A stretch of 64,000 bases of DNA, from NCBI GenBank assembly GCA_027605045.1, contig JAQFWX010000019.1, positions 1 to 64,000 of the forward strand, in the 5' to 3' direction. Every line of letters begins with the position of its first letter. The first letter of the stretch is position 1. The notes beneath the pieces were generated by a model. The model had not been told where the DNA came from. It worked only from the letters and a program-made list of their open reading frames with translations, and ran no database searches. The position numbers and the translations under genes were made by a program. This DNA comes from Phallus indusiatus. Its lineage: Eukaryota > Basidiomycota > Agaricomycetes > Phallales > Phallaceae. Positions 20,952 through 36,096 of the stretch are shown piece by piece.

Positions 20952-22386
20952 TTAGTTATAATCACGGAAGATGATGAATGGGAAGATAACATACGACATT
21001 TGATTGGGTCTAGCTTTAAGTTGTTCAGCAAGCTGGCGCCTTCTAAAGTTCTGCGAGAGGAGAAAAAAAAAGAAATAAGTATGTGCCTCTAGAATGCAAT
21101 GAGCGTGTCGTACCTTGCGGTATTTTGTCCTCTCATACGTAACGATACCAACAACAACCAACGCGATGACAGAGACACCTGCAAAGACAGCCAGACCAAC
21201 AGGGAGAACCGAAAGCTGTTTTCCAGGCATAGCAAAAGCGGATGAAGTATCAGCTGCGGCTGTGCCATTTGTGCCATTTGAGCTTAAAGAGCCTATTGCG
21301 GTCGCCGAGGCTGAAGGCACGCTCAGGGACGTTAACGCGGTGCCAATATTAACTGCACCATTGCTTGCTGGCGATGAGGTTTGAGGGGTTGAAATTGCAG
21401 GGTCGGAGCTGGAGCCCGAGGAGGAGGCAGAGGCCGGAAGAGTCGGAGCGGCCGGGGTTGAACTCGCCGAAGAAGAGGTTGGAGCGATGGGTGAGACCGA
21501 CGTTTCCGAAACAACATCAGGCGTTGTCGATGAAGGATTTACTGCCTCAGGTGTTGAAGATGGGTTAACAGCAACAGGCGGGGCAGCAGCATTGTTGTTT
21601 GGTTCAATGGATACCTCACAAGTTTGGACTTCGGTGTATTCCCCGTTATTCTGTGGAGTCAGCTGAATTTGGCAATTCTCAGATACAGGGCCATCTGAAC
21701 TATTACAAAACACTATTAATAAATATATTAAATAAATATTAAGGTAAGAATTACGTCGAAGTAACGTGGTTAGACGTGACTACATATCTCTTGGTCTTTG
21801 TCTGGCCGATGTCCGCCGGGTTAGGATCTTCAGGATCGGGATGGATGTCCTGAGCAGAGATCGTTCCTCTGGAGATGATATTGGCACCAACACCGGTGTC
21901 GCTGATTACAGATGTGGTTGCAGCTGGGGGAGGTGAGGTAGTAGTAGTAGTGCTGGTGCCATTGTCAGTACCGGCAGCTGAGTCGTCAACGCCGGCAGTT
22001 GAAGTTGAAGACGGAGGAAGTGTAACAGTGCTGGAACTAGAACTAGAATCTAGGAGTGGAGTCAGTGTGAGAACGCTAGCACTAGGATCGGAATTGTTAC
22101 CATCGACGCTAACGGGACTACAATTGGTGGTTCCAACAACTGTACCGTTTCCGAGATCAGTAATTTCAACTGAAACACAATTGTCGGTTGCGACGCTTCC
22201 ATCACCTCTAAAGGAGAAGACGTCAGTAAAATGAACAGTACTCTTGATTGAAACGCACAATGTGATGGTGGTGGGGAAAGTCGACTGGGTAACCGAAGCC
22301 AAACCGACGGTGTTGGTTGCGACTGGCACACACTTGACAACTGCGACCAACGAGAGGATTGCAACACTTGAACGAGCGAATTTCAT
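20952..22386 (-). CDS. Secreted-type single-pass membrane protein with Ser/Thr-rich ectodomain
   Basis: Starts at ATG 22386 with a clear signal peptide (M-K-F-A-R-S, then a hydrophobic A-I-L-S-L-V-A-V-V, cleavage likely near V-K-C-V-P). The ectodomain has four or more cysteines, two of them in C-V-S repeats, and several N-G-T/N-N-S glycosylation sites. It then becomes a long S/T/P-rich mucin-like stalk with T-S-T-T-T-T-T and A-S-S-S-G tracts. An intron of about 55 nt (near 21698-21753) splits the ectodomain. A single transmembrane helix (S-V-L-P-V-G-L-A-V-F-A-G-V, near 21150-21210) is followed by basic T-Y-E-R-T-K-Y-R-K. After another intron (about 21050-21110) comes a short cytosolic tail with R-R-R-Q-L-A-E-Q-L-K. 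The layout resembles wall-stress sensors or mucin-like osmosensors of fungi, but I see no WSC or CFEM domain, so the function is open. Confidence 0.78.
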
Positions 22387-22732
22387 AGTTGTTTTGTATT
22401 CAAAAAAAATTCAAGAGGCAAAGCTTGAAAGGGAGTTCCTGCTCCTACGTGTGGTGTACGAGTGGGTTAAGCTTTGAGAAAATTAAAGCAAGTGTTTAGA
22501 ATAAAAAAAGCCGGAGAGGCGAAGATGAGAAAGTAACTGCTGGTTTGAGAGGAAAAAACGAAAGAATCTTGAAGAAAGAAAGAAAAGAAAGTGGAAAGGG
22601 TTTAAGTATCAAACAAAAGCGGGCTGAAGAGACCGTGTCCCTCTCTCATATCACGCGGTGACCAGTCCACGGGTCACACACCGAGGCAACCGGCATCGTC
22701 GCGCGTCCCTTGCAGTAAATATCATTATATTT
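22387..22732. other. Promoter/terminator spacer
   Basis: Between the start of the mucin-like gene and the 3' end of the P5B ATPase gene, both on the minus strand. It contains a purine-rich run near 22490-22600, probably the 5' leader of the membrane protein gene. No other feature seen. Confidence 0.5.
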
Positions 22733-25700
22733 TTAGTACACACTCTCGACAGCCTTGTAAACCTTCCCGTCCACTCGTTTTCCACGCCGCGTCCGTAATA
22801 AACGAATTACTCTACCAATGAAGTCCGAGAGAATACCTTGACACCATCGCTCGAAGCCGGCAGATAAAACCACATTCACAAATACAACCGCCAAAAGCTC
22901 CAATCGCGCACGCATTGGGATATCAATCAACTCCAATAAGGAACTGAGAACAGCCGCGGGAAACATCAACAGCACAGTACTAAATCCAGATAAGAGGGCT
23001 AAACATAGCATCAGCAATCCTAGGGAAGGCAAGTTTTTTTTTAGACAAGGACGCCCGTTCCAGCTGTAACCGAACCACTCACTGTTTCGCCACATCGGTT
23101 CTCTATATGGCGGTCCGATAGAGAAAACTGCGGCCACTAGGATATACTGGAAAAGAGATACATAGAATAACGTGGTGTTTTCGTAATTCGTGATAATCAA
23201 ATCTTCATCTGAACTGCTTGGAAGTTTGGGTGGTTGATACCTGGTCGAAGAAATATATATCAGGAGTGTTCATTCACAAAACCTCTCTAGTAAGACCCTC
23301 ACCAACTTCTCGACCGCACCCACACGAAAACTCCTAGCTGCACCGCACCGTTTATAAAAACTTGTCCAATAATACTAGTAAGGACCTTCTTCGATACCAA
23401 ACTTGCGGTCGGTCTTTTTGGATGAATGCTGGGATAAGGCAGTGTCCGGCCCACTAGAAGAAAACAAGGTGAAAAGTTACAATGATTTCGGACGGTCTTG
23501 TCAGGGACAGCTTACTCGTCACAGCAATAGGAATAATAATGAACAAGTCAATGTACAAAAACTATCCGGACGACAAAATCAGCGGATTCCACGAAGCAAC
23601 TTCACGGACCGTCCTGCACTTACTTGAAAATCCCCGAGCCTCGACGCAAACGAGTATAACAAAGTGATTGTTGTAAACTGTGAAAAGAGAAATTTCAGTT
23701 AATATCAAGCACAGAACATCAATTTATTCTAACTTGGATTAATGAATATAAAGCCCTATAGGTAACAGCTCAGCACGGAGGAAGCATGTTCTCAAAAACC
23801 GCCCCAGCAACTCACATGTATTTGAAACAACTAAAACTCGTTACAAGAGCAGCCCGTCCCTCTTTAATCACGTCGATCATGCAACCAATATCTTGCGTAC
23901 GACTTGTGAATGGTGCCGCAACGGAGGCCTCCGCTTCTGAAAGCGACAAGCCAACATCAGCAACCTTGAGGGCTCCGCAGTCGTTCGCGCCGTCTCCACA
24001 AAAGGCGACGACATAACCAAGAGACTGAAGTCGCTCTACTAATTCATGTTTTTCGTCAGGTGACATCCGAGCGAAAACCTGCGCTTTGACGAGCATCTAG
24101 TAGTAAATTAGAAATCACAGTAATACCCAACTGAAGGATTAGTAACGTACCCGCTGGAGAGTTTCTAATGGTGCATGGTTGATTATCCATCGAAAAACGT
24201 CGCCGGTTAATGCAAGTGCATAATCCGGATATGTGATTTCAGAATCTCCTAGGTGGGGAGGGACAGGCAAAGGCCTCAAGGAATAAGGATCCAGCTTGAG
24301 AGAATCATCATCTCCGCTGGACCATTCTATTTTCGCGTTACGAGTAGATGCATTCCCTTAATAAAATAAAATACGACGTCAATCGAAAGTTCGATTGTCA
24401 GGACATGAACAAGCTCACCGACTATGAATTTAGGACAGAACACATGGGCCGATTGACTGACCATACCACATTCTCTCGCGACGCTAATCGCCGTGCGAAT
24501 ATTATCTCCCGTAACCATTCTACAACCTAAATGTGCAGCGCGTAATGTCGCGATTGCAGGCGCTGTAGCAACCTTAATCTTGTTCTCAAAGATTATAAGC
24601 CCAAGGAACTGAAGACCCGACTCCGCTTGTTCTCTACCCTTGAGTCAATAAGAGTTTCTTTGCAAAGTGAAAAGTGCAGCATACCGTTTCATACGCTGAG
24701 CTTTTAACCAGGTCAGACCCTCAATAGTTTTTCCTGCAATCGCAATGACGCGAAAACCACGATTGGTATAGTACGAAAGAAGATCATCATAGTCACGAGG
24801 AACTAGCGAATCATAATCAACTTGATTAAGAACCATTGTCATTATCAATCCAAAAAGAACCCACAAGATGATTTCTCGCAAATGTCACTCATCGTATCCG
24901 GGGCACCTTTCACATAAATTTCCATACTGGTGCCCTTGAAGCGTTTGACAATGACGGACATGCGTCGCAAGGTTGGTACAAACTCAAACATTCGGATAAC
25001 TCCCAACTCCAGAAAATGCGCATGCTATTTTGAAGAGTTTAGCTGTATTCCACTTCATGAAGTTATTTGACGGACCTTGGTCCCGGCTTTGAGTGCGTCT
25101 TCTAGTCTGAACCCACCTGCCCCAGGAGGTCGAACAATCATCTGCACGAGTGCAACAGGTCGGTCACCACCAGATGTCGATCTTGATTTGGAAGCACCGA
25201 GACCAATATGACCTTCTTCCAAAATCCAATTAGTGAACTGAAACATCTTCACCTCTAATGGATCACCCATGACATTTCCATCGATGACTTTAAGAGAATG
25301 ACATGTCGCTAAAGCGTGCAAAAAGCTGATCTTTCCAGATGCCAAAGGTAAATCATGAACGTCGGACAGTAAATCGCCGAACAAATCTCCTGAGCGCTCC
25401 AGACAACGAACGCCCAAAACGTCCAGTCCATCTTCGGTCAGCGTGCCAGTCTTGTCGAAACATACGACATTGATTTTGCCCGCGACGTTCACTCGAGATG
25501 GTGATATGCAGAATATACCTAAACTGCGAAGTCGACCAATGGCAAAGCTTGTTCCGATTGACAACGTCGCTGGCAGAGCGGGCGGTACAACTACCGTAAT
25601 GAGGTCGAGTGCTTTAAGGATCATAGTGTGCCATGGCACCTAAAATAAATGAGCCACTTGATGAAAATAGAATAATTAAAGAAAAAAGTACATGAAGACG

Positions 25701-28086
25701 GATGAACTGAGCTGCACTCGTCATGAATCCCAAGACGGCTATAAGAGCCAAAACCCCTATAAATCGCATCGAATCCCGGTAGAATTTGAACCCCATGGGT
25801 TTAGGGAAGAGCATTGACCGAATTAATGCACCTTTGGTGGTGTTAAACCCTAAATTTAGGATAAGTCACGATCACTTTTGTAAAGGTCGAGAAACCCTAC
25901 CAGTTTTGACCACTATGGCAGTCGCTGGATAGTCCCGAATGCCCTGTACAGTCCCTCGAATGCGGATAATACGAGTCCCGGAATACATAAATCCCTTCGA
26001 CAATTGTCCATTGATTTCTCCGGCATCCCGCCAATGATTCAACTCAGCATCATTGACTGTTGACTTGCTAATAGGAACACTTTCCCCAGTAAGCATACTC
26101 TCATTGACGATGGCATCGCCAGAAAGAAGGATAACATCAGCTGGGACGACTGTGAGCTCTGGATTGCTCAGGTTTATTATATCTCCAGGAACGAGGTCCG
26201 CAGAATCACGTTCTTTGACTGAGAAAGCGTTGACAATCTTTTAGCGGTTCGAAGAAAGAGACATACAAGTGCCGTCGGTTAGAACGTTTACGGTACACGA
26301 AAACTTGGCCATCTCTCGCATTCGGGTGATGGCCTGAAATCATTATGAGCGGTCTGTGTGCACGAGAATGGTTATCAAGAACATATACCTTTTTGGTTTC
26401 TATTAAAGTGGTGGTAATGCTAATGATGGATATAAGGGCGATGCAGAATGCATAATAATAATAGTTGTCAATGGACCATAGAATAATAGACGCAATTTGA
26501 AATACATAAAAGGGATGAATGATCTGTGTCAATGGATCAGTTATTATGTCTGCATCCCAAAAGAGAAATACATACTTCATCTAAAAGGAGCGAAACTGTA
26601 GATTTACTCTGGATGTCAACAAGGTTAGGTCCGAATAACGCAGTCCGCTGTTCTCTAGTCGGTGTATCCAAACCACTCTGCGCTTCCAACACGCTTTTCC
26701 ATTTGAAATCATGCCAATCTCTGAGCGTTACATTATTAGGATGCCTAACTTAGGAACAGATGACCTTACTTGATCGTGGCAAAAAGTCCAGTTTCTGGAT
26801 TGAGGATATATCTTGTGTAACGGTAGTCAATCACAGTTAACGTGGAAGAGGTGGTGTGCTCGTTATTGAATTTATTAACTCGCGGTGTTGTAGGACTGGA
26901 TGGTAGTAAAGGTGGATCTTCAACGTATGGAGTGAATACTTTAAAGTCTGGGAATACGGTGCTAATCGGGTATGGATACTCTACTTTCTTCAATGGAACC
27001 AAAACAATATCATGAGAAGGCACCTAAAATATATGTGAGACTTGTGTTGTGATAGTTGAACGCAATCGAACGCACCTCTACGACAATGAAGCCATGTTCT
27101 ATTTCCCCGAAAGCAGTCTCACGAGCGATCCAGCGTAACCAAAAACGAGGAAACCAATGTCCTACTAGGCTCAACAATCCCAGACTCAAGATACAACTTA
27201 TTCTCCAAACGAGTTGTCTAAATGGTACGATGCCATATCCTAACAACCGAATTGTGATGTCCTCGTCGGTCAGATGTATCTTTTGTCGACGCGGAGGTCC
27301 TGGAGGAGGAGGAGGGGAGTCTTGTCTGGGAGGTGACTCCTCGAATTCAATTCTTGTATCTCCAAATAAAGGATCGGCAGAAAGAAAAGGTAATGAACCT
27401 GTAGGAGAAGGCGGCATTGAATCGAACACTTCGGAATGGGGTGTGCCAAGATCTGCCTCTTCATGCAGTAGTTCGTCCTGCTCTGATGGACTTTCTTCAT
27501 GCGAAGAGTATCCCCATTGTTCCGTCTCATCGTCGTCATAAGTCGAGTCTGCGCGAGAACGAGACAAACGCGATCGTGACGACATTCTGGAAGGCGACAG
27601 ACTGCGTACAGGCGAGGTTGACCTAAAGAACCTAGCCACATTTTCAAATACAGAGCGAGAAGTAGATTCCTGACGGTGAGGGGAGCGGGGATGCGATCCC
27701 GCCATATCAGTCATGTCAGCTTCTTGACCGTCGCCTTCGACATCCTCATCCTCGTCGGATTGAAATGCGTGCTCATCAGCACTTCGCTGTGAATCGTGAC
27801 TTGTTCTGCGAGATGGTCTTCCGCTAGCTGAATCTGTGCTGCGCCTTCGATGACGACTTGAGAAGCTCAATCGGCCGCTTCTCGAGCGTCGTAAAGGGCG
27901 TTCTCGATGCATCGTTGTGACACTAGACGGTAGAATGGAGTGCCCCGGACCATCAAAGACTGCACCATCGTCAGCGGTATCGTAATAACTTGACTGGGAT
28001 AGCCGTCTTTCCCGTATCCGAGCATTGTACGCGTACTGAAGATCGTCCTCGGTCGCACCCTCGGTGTAATCGTGAGCAGACGACAT
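22733..28086 (-). CDS. YPK9: P5B-type cation/polyamine-transporting ATPase (Ypk9/ATP13A-like)
   Basis: Vacuolar/endolysosomal P-type ATPase; fungal Ypk9 and animal ATP13A2 act in metal tolerance and polyamine export from the lysosome. The start at 28086 opens a cytosolic N-terminus of roughly 270 residues rich in S, R, D and E, then the P5B N-terminal membrane-associated segment. Catalytic motifs in order: the actuator T-G-E-S-V-P (near 26085), P-P-A-L-P in the fourth transmembrane segment (near 25595), which marks P5B rather than P5A, the phosphorylation loop D-K-T-G-T-L-T (acceptor Asp codon at 25454-25456), V-T-G-D-N near 24510, and G-D-G-A-N-D-C near 23976-23998. The C-terminal membrane segments run to the stop at 22733. 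Many short introns interrupt it, which matches the fragmented frames. It is the first of three closely spaced minus-strand genes. Full continuity across all exons was not checked. Confidence 0.92.
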
Positions 28087-28248
28087 TTGCAGGGGTTCTT
28101 AGCTAAGCGAACGATTTGAGATTTTCACACAGAGTTTGATCCACACGTCGCGCTTACACGTTAATCCTTATCTCGAAATGAATGAAACGAATATAAGTTA
28201 TAGTGAAATATTATACTAGGTACAACATGAACAACTCTGTCAGCATTC

Positions 28249-29242
28249 TCAGCCAAACCACCTCCAGATCCAATAAAAGCAGAAAAATGTGAAAATGGCA
28301 CCTGCGATAAAAATATACGTGTCCTGTGTACTTTATCCAAATGAAATTCACAATCTGGTATTGAGAACGAAAAAAGAAAATGTACATACCTCCGTCTTTC
28401 AATCCAGCCAATGACTTCTCTGCTCAATCCTAGGGTATTAGCCGCACTCAAAAGTCGTCGCTGCGTTCCTTTTATGATATTCCGCTGATCAACCAAATTA
28501 TTCAACACTTCCTGCCCCTGTGCAATGAACTCATCCAACCGAGCTTCTGTACTCTTGATAAACGAGTCCTCGTCTAACGCATGGTTCTGTCGAAGACCTG
28601 CATTCGGAAGAACAGCCTGTGAAGGTGTCGGTCCACGGAAAGGTGATTCTGACACAGGTGGCGTTTCATTCATATTATTGACTGCCCAGCGTCTTCTGGG
28701 CTCAGATGTGCTAGGTGATAACGCATTATTCGATGAAGCAAATAACTCCGCCCGTTGAGCAGCAGCTTTCTATATAAAAAGGGATAAGATGAAACTCGGA
28801 CTCTAAGTTTGGAGGAGCCACAACAGACCTCGTTGGATGCATGTGTTTTGAGCTCATCGAATTGTGTTTTTAATTCACTGTAGTCCTGACGGAACTTTTG
28901 GGCACGTCTGTGGAATACCGATAAACGTACGAAGGTCAAAGGGGAAACAACATAACGAGTAGGGACAATCCCATACGTACAACAAGGCTTTCTCTTGTTT
29001 CGACTTGATCATCTCTCGCTTCGCCATGGAATCATAATCTTCAACAGTCCTGTGTAATGCAGACAGTGACGCGGATATCTGACCTAAAGCCAATTAATAC
29101 GCTGGACGAGAGAGAGGGCGAGCAACAACTACACTCTATACTCGCCTTGTAACGAGGCCGTGTTGTCACCCCCACGAAACCGTTCAAGATCTGCTTGCAG
29201 AAGAGTCGTCTGTCGTATCGCAGTGCTATACAGCGAATTCAT
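28249..29242 (-). CDS. BOS1: Bos1/membrin-type Qb-SNARE
   Basis: Golgi/ER v-SNARE for ER-to-Golgi vesicle fusion. Exon 1 begins at ATG 29242 (M-N-S-L-Y, as in yeast Bos1). It then has an N-terminal helical domain (Q-I-S-A-S-L-S-A-L-H-R-T-V-E-D-Y, near 29050-29090; Y-S-E-L-K-T-Q-F-D-E-L-K, near 28860) and the SNARE motif with D-Y/E-F-I-A-Q-G-Q and the central Q-R-N-I-I-K-G-T-Q region (28440-28560). The last exon (joined by a GTATGT intron ending at G-A-T-A-A-A-G near 28332) adds T-Q-D-T-Y, a tail anchor of aromatic/hydrophobic residues and the C-terminal W-R-W-F-G, stop at 28249-28251. About 235 residues, normal for membrin. At least four introns, several with GTATGT donors. Separated from the ribonucleotide reductase gene by 340 bp. 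Confidence 0.9.
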
Positions 29243-29582
29243 GTTATCCTACAAGCAATGAAATAACTTTGAATATAAGTAATTTGGTTGGGTATCGTCG
29301 TTGTCGCGACGTGGCCGCCGTGACGCTTGTATAAGCCTAATTACATAACTCATTTCAGAACAAGGTTGCATTTTCACGTGTTTTCAGAACCGACTCCAAA
29401 CCAAAAGCAGCTAGTATATTACAACCAAAGCAACAGTATACTACAATCTGTCTGTGAACCATCTATGAACATGCAAGAGTGGGCGTAGTCGGTAAGTGTA
29501 ATTCCGGGTAAATAAATACTCAAATCCGTCTAGACATTCCATCTTTTTATGATATCAATATGTCAGAAAGGATGTACAGTCA
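29243..29582. other. Tandem intergenic spacer
   Basis: Between the 5' end of the SNARE gene and the 3' end of the ribonucleotide reductase gene. Presumably holds the SNARE promoter; an inverted TTAC/GTAA-like AT-rich stretch near 29340-29420 is not distinctive. No gene seen. Confidence 0.5.
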
Positions 29583-31151
29583 TTAAAAGTCCTCCTCAAG
29601 CGAGCTGAAAAGAGGAAGTGAACATTAGATCTTGCGATAAGAATCGAGCTGACTTACAAAGCGTTTTCTTTTACCGGTTCACTAGAAGATGATTCGGTGT
29701 GTTTGACACTAGCTTTGGCATAATCTGACACTCGCTTCTCAAAGAAGTTAGTCTTCCCCTGCAATGATATCATATCCATGAAATCAAACTGTACGATACC
29801 CTCAATGATGAAAACTTAAACAAATGACAGTTTTAACAACTCACGGGGTTCGCGACCTTGTAAACCTTTTCACTTCCCAAAGCGACAAGAAGTCTGTCAG
29901 CGACGAATTCGATATATTGATTCATTAATGTCGAGTTCATCCCAATGAGGGCAACAGGTAAGGCATCTACTCATATTATAAGCTGAGAGGACCAAATATG
30001 CACAAAGTAGCATACCAGTTAGGAACGTTTGCTCAATAGCAACAGCTTCCGTGATAATCCTTTTCACCGTATCCGGGTGCGGTCGTTTTCTTAGGTGACT
30101 AAAGAGAAGGCACGCAAAGTCGGTATGCATTCCTTCATCACGACTGATGAGTTCATTAGAGAAGGTGAGGCCAGGCATCAAACCACGTTTCTTCAACCAA
30201 AATATTGACGCGAATGCACCAGAGAAAAAGATGCCTTCGACTGCTGCGAAAGCGACCAGACGTTCAGCAAACGTGGAACGACGGTCGGATATCCATTTAA
30301 GAGCCCAGTCGGCCTTTTTCTTGATACATGGAATAGTTTCGATGGCGTCAAAAAGATACTCGCGTTCAGCGGGGTCTTTAATGTAGGTATCGATCAGCAG
30401 AGAGTATGTTTCAGAATGAATATTTTCCCTATCCAAAAATGAGACGGAGATATAAAATTGCAAGCGACACCACGCACATCATTATTTGGAATCCATAAAA
30501 GCAACGAGCTTCTGCAGCTTGAACTTCATTACTGAAGCGCTCCACCAAATTTTCGTTGACAATACCGTCCGAAGCAGCGAAGAAGGCGAGAACGTGAGAG
30601 ATGAAATGACGTTCGTTGTCGTTAAGTTTATTCTGCCAATCATTAAGGTCTTTGGAGAGGTCCATTTCCTCAGCTGTCCAAAAGGACGCCTCGGCTTTCT
30701 TGTACATCATCCAAATCTAGCAAAGCAAGACACGAATCAGTGAAATCCCAAGCAAGCAAACAAACGACGCGTCTAAAATCACCTCGTTGTATTGAATGGG
30801 AAATAGCACAAAGCGACGTTTTGACTCTTTAAGGAGAGGTTCATCTTTTTCATCGAGGTCAACATCGCCCACGAAGCGAAGACGAGACGGATCCAACGAC
30901 TCGGACTCAGACTCCGCGTCCGCGCCTACATCCTCATCCTCATCCGCATCCGTGTCGTTCTCGTCGTCCGACGCGTCATTTACGACCGGATGCTTCTTTT
31001 TCGCGTCTAACTTCGATTTTAATTCAAACACGGGTGGTTTGATTGGTGTCGAGTCCAAGGTAAATTTGTCAAGGGACGCGGCGACGGCTTTGCTGGGTGT
31101 AGCAGTGGGTATAGAAGAGTCGGATGATGCGTGGGTAGCTAGCGAAGGCAT
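29583..31151 (-). CDS. RNR2: Ribonucleoside-diphosphate reductase small subunit
   Basis: Class Ia R2 subunit that houses the di-iron centre and tyrosyl radical for making deoxyribonucleotides. The ATG at 31151 opens an N-terminal region with a strongly acidic D/E patch (30890-30970), then F-P-I-Q-Y-N-E before intron 1. The next exon gives [33 protein letters not shown] (first metal site) and E-A-R-C-F-Y-G-F-Q. Then come [11 protein letters not shown], further ligands near F-F-S-G-A-F-A, and R-D-E-G-M-H-T-D-F. The last intron (GTAAGT donor, about 29605-29662) joins N-A-F to S-L-E-E-D-F, the acidic C-terminus that docks with the large subunit. Stop at 29583-29585. Length and motif order are normal, with five or more introns. 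Confidence 0.96.
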
Positions 31152-32461
31152 GAAAGAAAAAAAATGTGGTGTGTGGAAAAAAAGAAGGTTACCGCGTTAA
31201 AGTGAAAAAAGAAAGATGAGGGGATGAAGATATGATGGTATGAGAGACAGGGATGAGGAGGCTCCTGTGACATTTTTATAACCGTGAGACTTGTTTGACT
31301 CGCCTATATATTCAGCGGGACACCATGGCACATGGCACCTATACAGTATGGCTGTAGTATTGTTTTGATTGGCCCTTGGCACTATTGGAACCAATCCAAC
31401 CTATTTGACGTACTGACATTGGTATTGAAAGTGTCAGTAATTCAGAATATGATTCATAGTAGATCCCACTAATGGTGCCATTCTCCGTCGGGCGTGTATA
31501 CAACAATCGAAGCATTGTTATATTGAATTCAATATTTCACTAAATTATTTTGAGCATGATTTCACATATACATGTTATACTCAATTGTCTTCCTAATGAT
31601 AGGTACATTACATGCACCCTACTACGACTTCCTTCCCGCTTTTTCATCTTCGTGTATTGTCCGATCCGACTCCCGGACGTCCACCGGGGACAAGCCCATT
31701 AATGAGCAAAACAAAGTCAGAGAATATTCTCACTTGGTTTCATCCCACGTATTACTACACTGAACAGATAGATGGGAAAGCCAGCGAGCCTTATGACGTC
31801 ACGCGACTATGACTCCCATATGCTTTACCATATGCACGCTTCAAAAGCGAGTGAACCCGCCGACCATACCCTAATACAAAGAACCCTGTAAAAGAAGCCG
31901 TCGCATACGGGACAATATCCTGCGTATAAGTCTGGTACACAAATGCACTTCCGTGTGTATCGAACAAAAGCAAGTGCATATGCATACATACATACATAGT
32001 CTATGAAAAGTCAGTGGAAACCCCACCGACGAGTTAGGGTGGCTACAACACTATAAAATATATGAAAAACGATGTAAATGCGACGGGTACACTTTCAAAG
32101 GAAAAAAATAAACCGAAACAAGAAACAATTTGAACCATTGACAAACCGAGAATGTGCGTGTGAAGTAATATGTGAAATGCCAGAAAGGAGAATTGAAATA
32201 ATGATGATCAATGAGAATACAACACGAGAGAAGAAGGGGAAAGAGGGAGGGGGTGGGGAAGAAGAAGGGTAGAAGAGCAAGGGGTAAGAAGAAACAAAGC
32301 AAAACAAAAATGTGTTGGTTCATTCCCGGGGCGTGAGATAATTGTAGTAGTGTATGTATATGAATTTGGGGAGACGTGTGATAGCTTCTTGTTATTTTTT
32401 CCCCTGGTCCATGATTAAGCGACATATAGATAATCTTAATCATGTTCTAAACAAAAGTCCA
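31152..32461. other. Intergenic region, 1.3 kb
   Basis: Contains the RNR2 leader/promoter at the left and the 3' UTR of the FAM72-like gene at the right. The right half is purine-rich on the + strand (32095-32300, with GGGGAAGAAGAAGG). A (TACA)n microsatellite lies at 31983-31998. I saw no recognised cell-cycle element or gene. The small frames at 31572-31812 have no domain signal. Confidence 0.5.
31983..31998. repeat. (TACA)n tetranucleotide microsatellite
   Basis: Short tandem TACA/CATA units in the spacer between RNR2 and the FAM72-like gene. Confidence 0.75.
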
Positions 32462-33571
32462 TTAGCGGCCCGCGTAAGGTGACATTGAATCCGGAGTCCA
32501 TTTTGCTCTTTCATCATCGACGACAGCCGGAATCTCCCCGTTTCGAGAGAGATTGTGCCAGTATAAGATATCACCCGCACGCAGACGACCTCTGTTTGGT
32601 TTCAAGAGAACGAGCTGCACAGGATGGGGGGACTGTGAGTCCGAGCTTGAGGTGACGGCTGATGTCCCTCCTAAACTTGTGAAGCTCTCATTGAAAGCAC
32701 CTGGTGGGACACTCTGAGAGATATCACTGAATAGACGGCGATCAGTGGTATTGTGCGTGTGCGGGGGGAAGGGGTATGCTGCGAAATCAGAAGAAGCTGC
32801 AGTAGGAGTTTGTAAATTCCTGGAGGATGTTACGGCAGATACAAATGGTGGGGAAGTGGGGATGACGCCAGGCTCGTGCAAGATATATCGTCGCGTGGTC
32901 GCATTTATCTCTTTATTGAAAAATACGAACCGGTGGCGATTCGTATGTCTATTGGTTGGGGTGACAGAAGAACAGCAGCGAAGACACTAGGGTGAATATA
33001 AGAAAGAGAGAAAAGAGAATGGTAAATGAAACCCGAAATAAATAAATTTTGATATACTATGGTGTGCCACTTGTACTTACTGGAATGACGACCATGTAGC
33101 CAATTGAATTGCCGCAGCCGTGGCAGGAAAGTGTTTGGGTGAGACACTCACACGTGCGAAGAGGGAGTGCAGGCAATCCTGAAGGACATGCTGATGGATT
33201 GAAGCTGGTATCTAGATGTTCTTGTAAGAGAGGGAATTCCGGAGGCCCTGGTTTGGCTGAACAATTGACGGGTAGGGCATCGCTTGAATAAAGCGGGACG
33301 TCAGGCTGTAATAAGAGAACAGCCTATGGAATGGAAATACATGTGAAATGAGAACTATGTGCGAGAGCACGAGTAAGGTGAGATGACATATAGGACATAC
33401 TCGCATGCCGCGGTTCGTGAGAAAGGTATCGCAGGATTTGCATGTGAGAAGGTAGACCTCTTGCAGTAGCGGGGGAGGAGTGAAGGATGAGATTTGACTC
33501 CAGGATGCACTCTGTGGGGCGGAGTGTTGCTGGAACGACTGCAGATGAAGCGAGGACTGGGGCTGGGCCAT
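32462..33571 (-). CDS. FAM72-family zinc-site protein
   Basis: FAM72 proteins are small cysteine-rich eukaryotic proteins best known in animals, where FAM72A binds the uracil glycosylase UNG2. The start at ATG 33571 has a strong context (GCAGCCCATGG). The domain begins with L-L-T-C-K-S-C-D-T-F-L-T-N-R-G-M-R, joins across an intron (33320-33400) to A-V-L-L-L-Q-P-D-V-P-L-Y-S-S-D, continues with R-T-C-E-C-L-T and S-C-H-G-C-G-N-S-I-G-Y-M-V-V-I-P (33090-33150), and after a second intron gives C-L-R-C-C and N-R-H-R-F-V-F. These match, in order, the C-x-x-C, R-G-M-x-A-V, C-x-x-C-G-x-x-x-G-Y and V-I-P-C-x-x-C blocks of FAM72. A C-terminal extension of about 130 residues (S/T/P-rich, then L-R-A-G-D-I-L-Y-W-H-N-L) is absent from animal members as I recall them. 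Divergent from the polyubiquitin gene. Confidence 0.85.
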
Positions 33572-36096
<2,525 letters not shown>

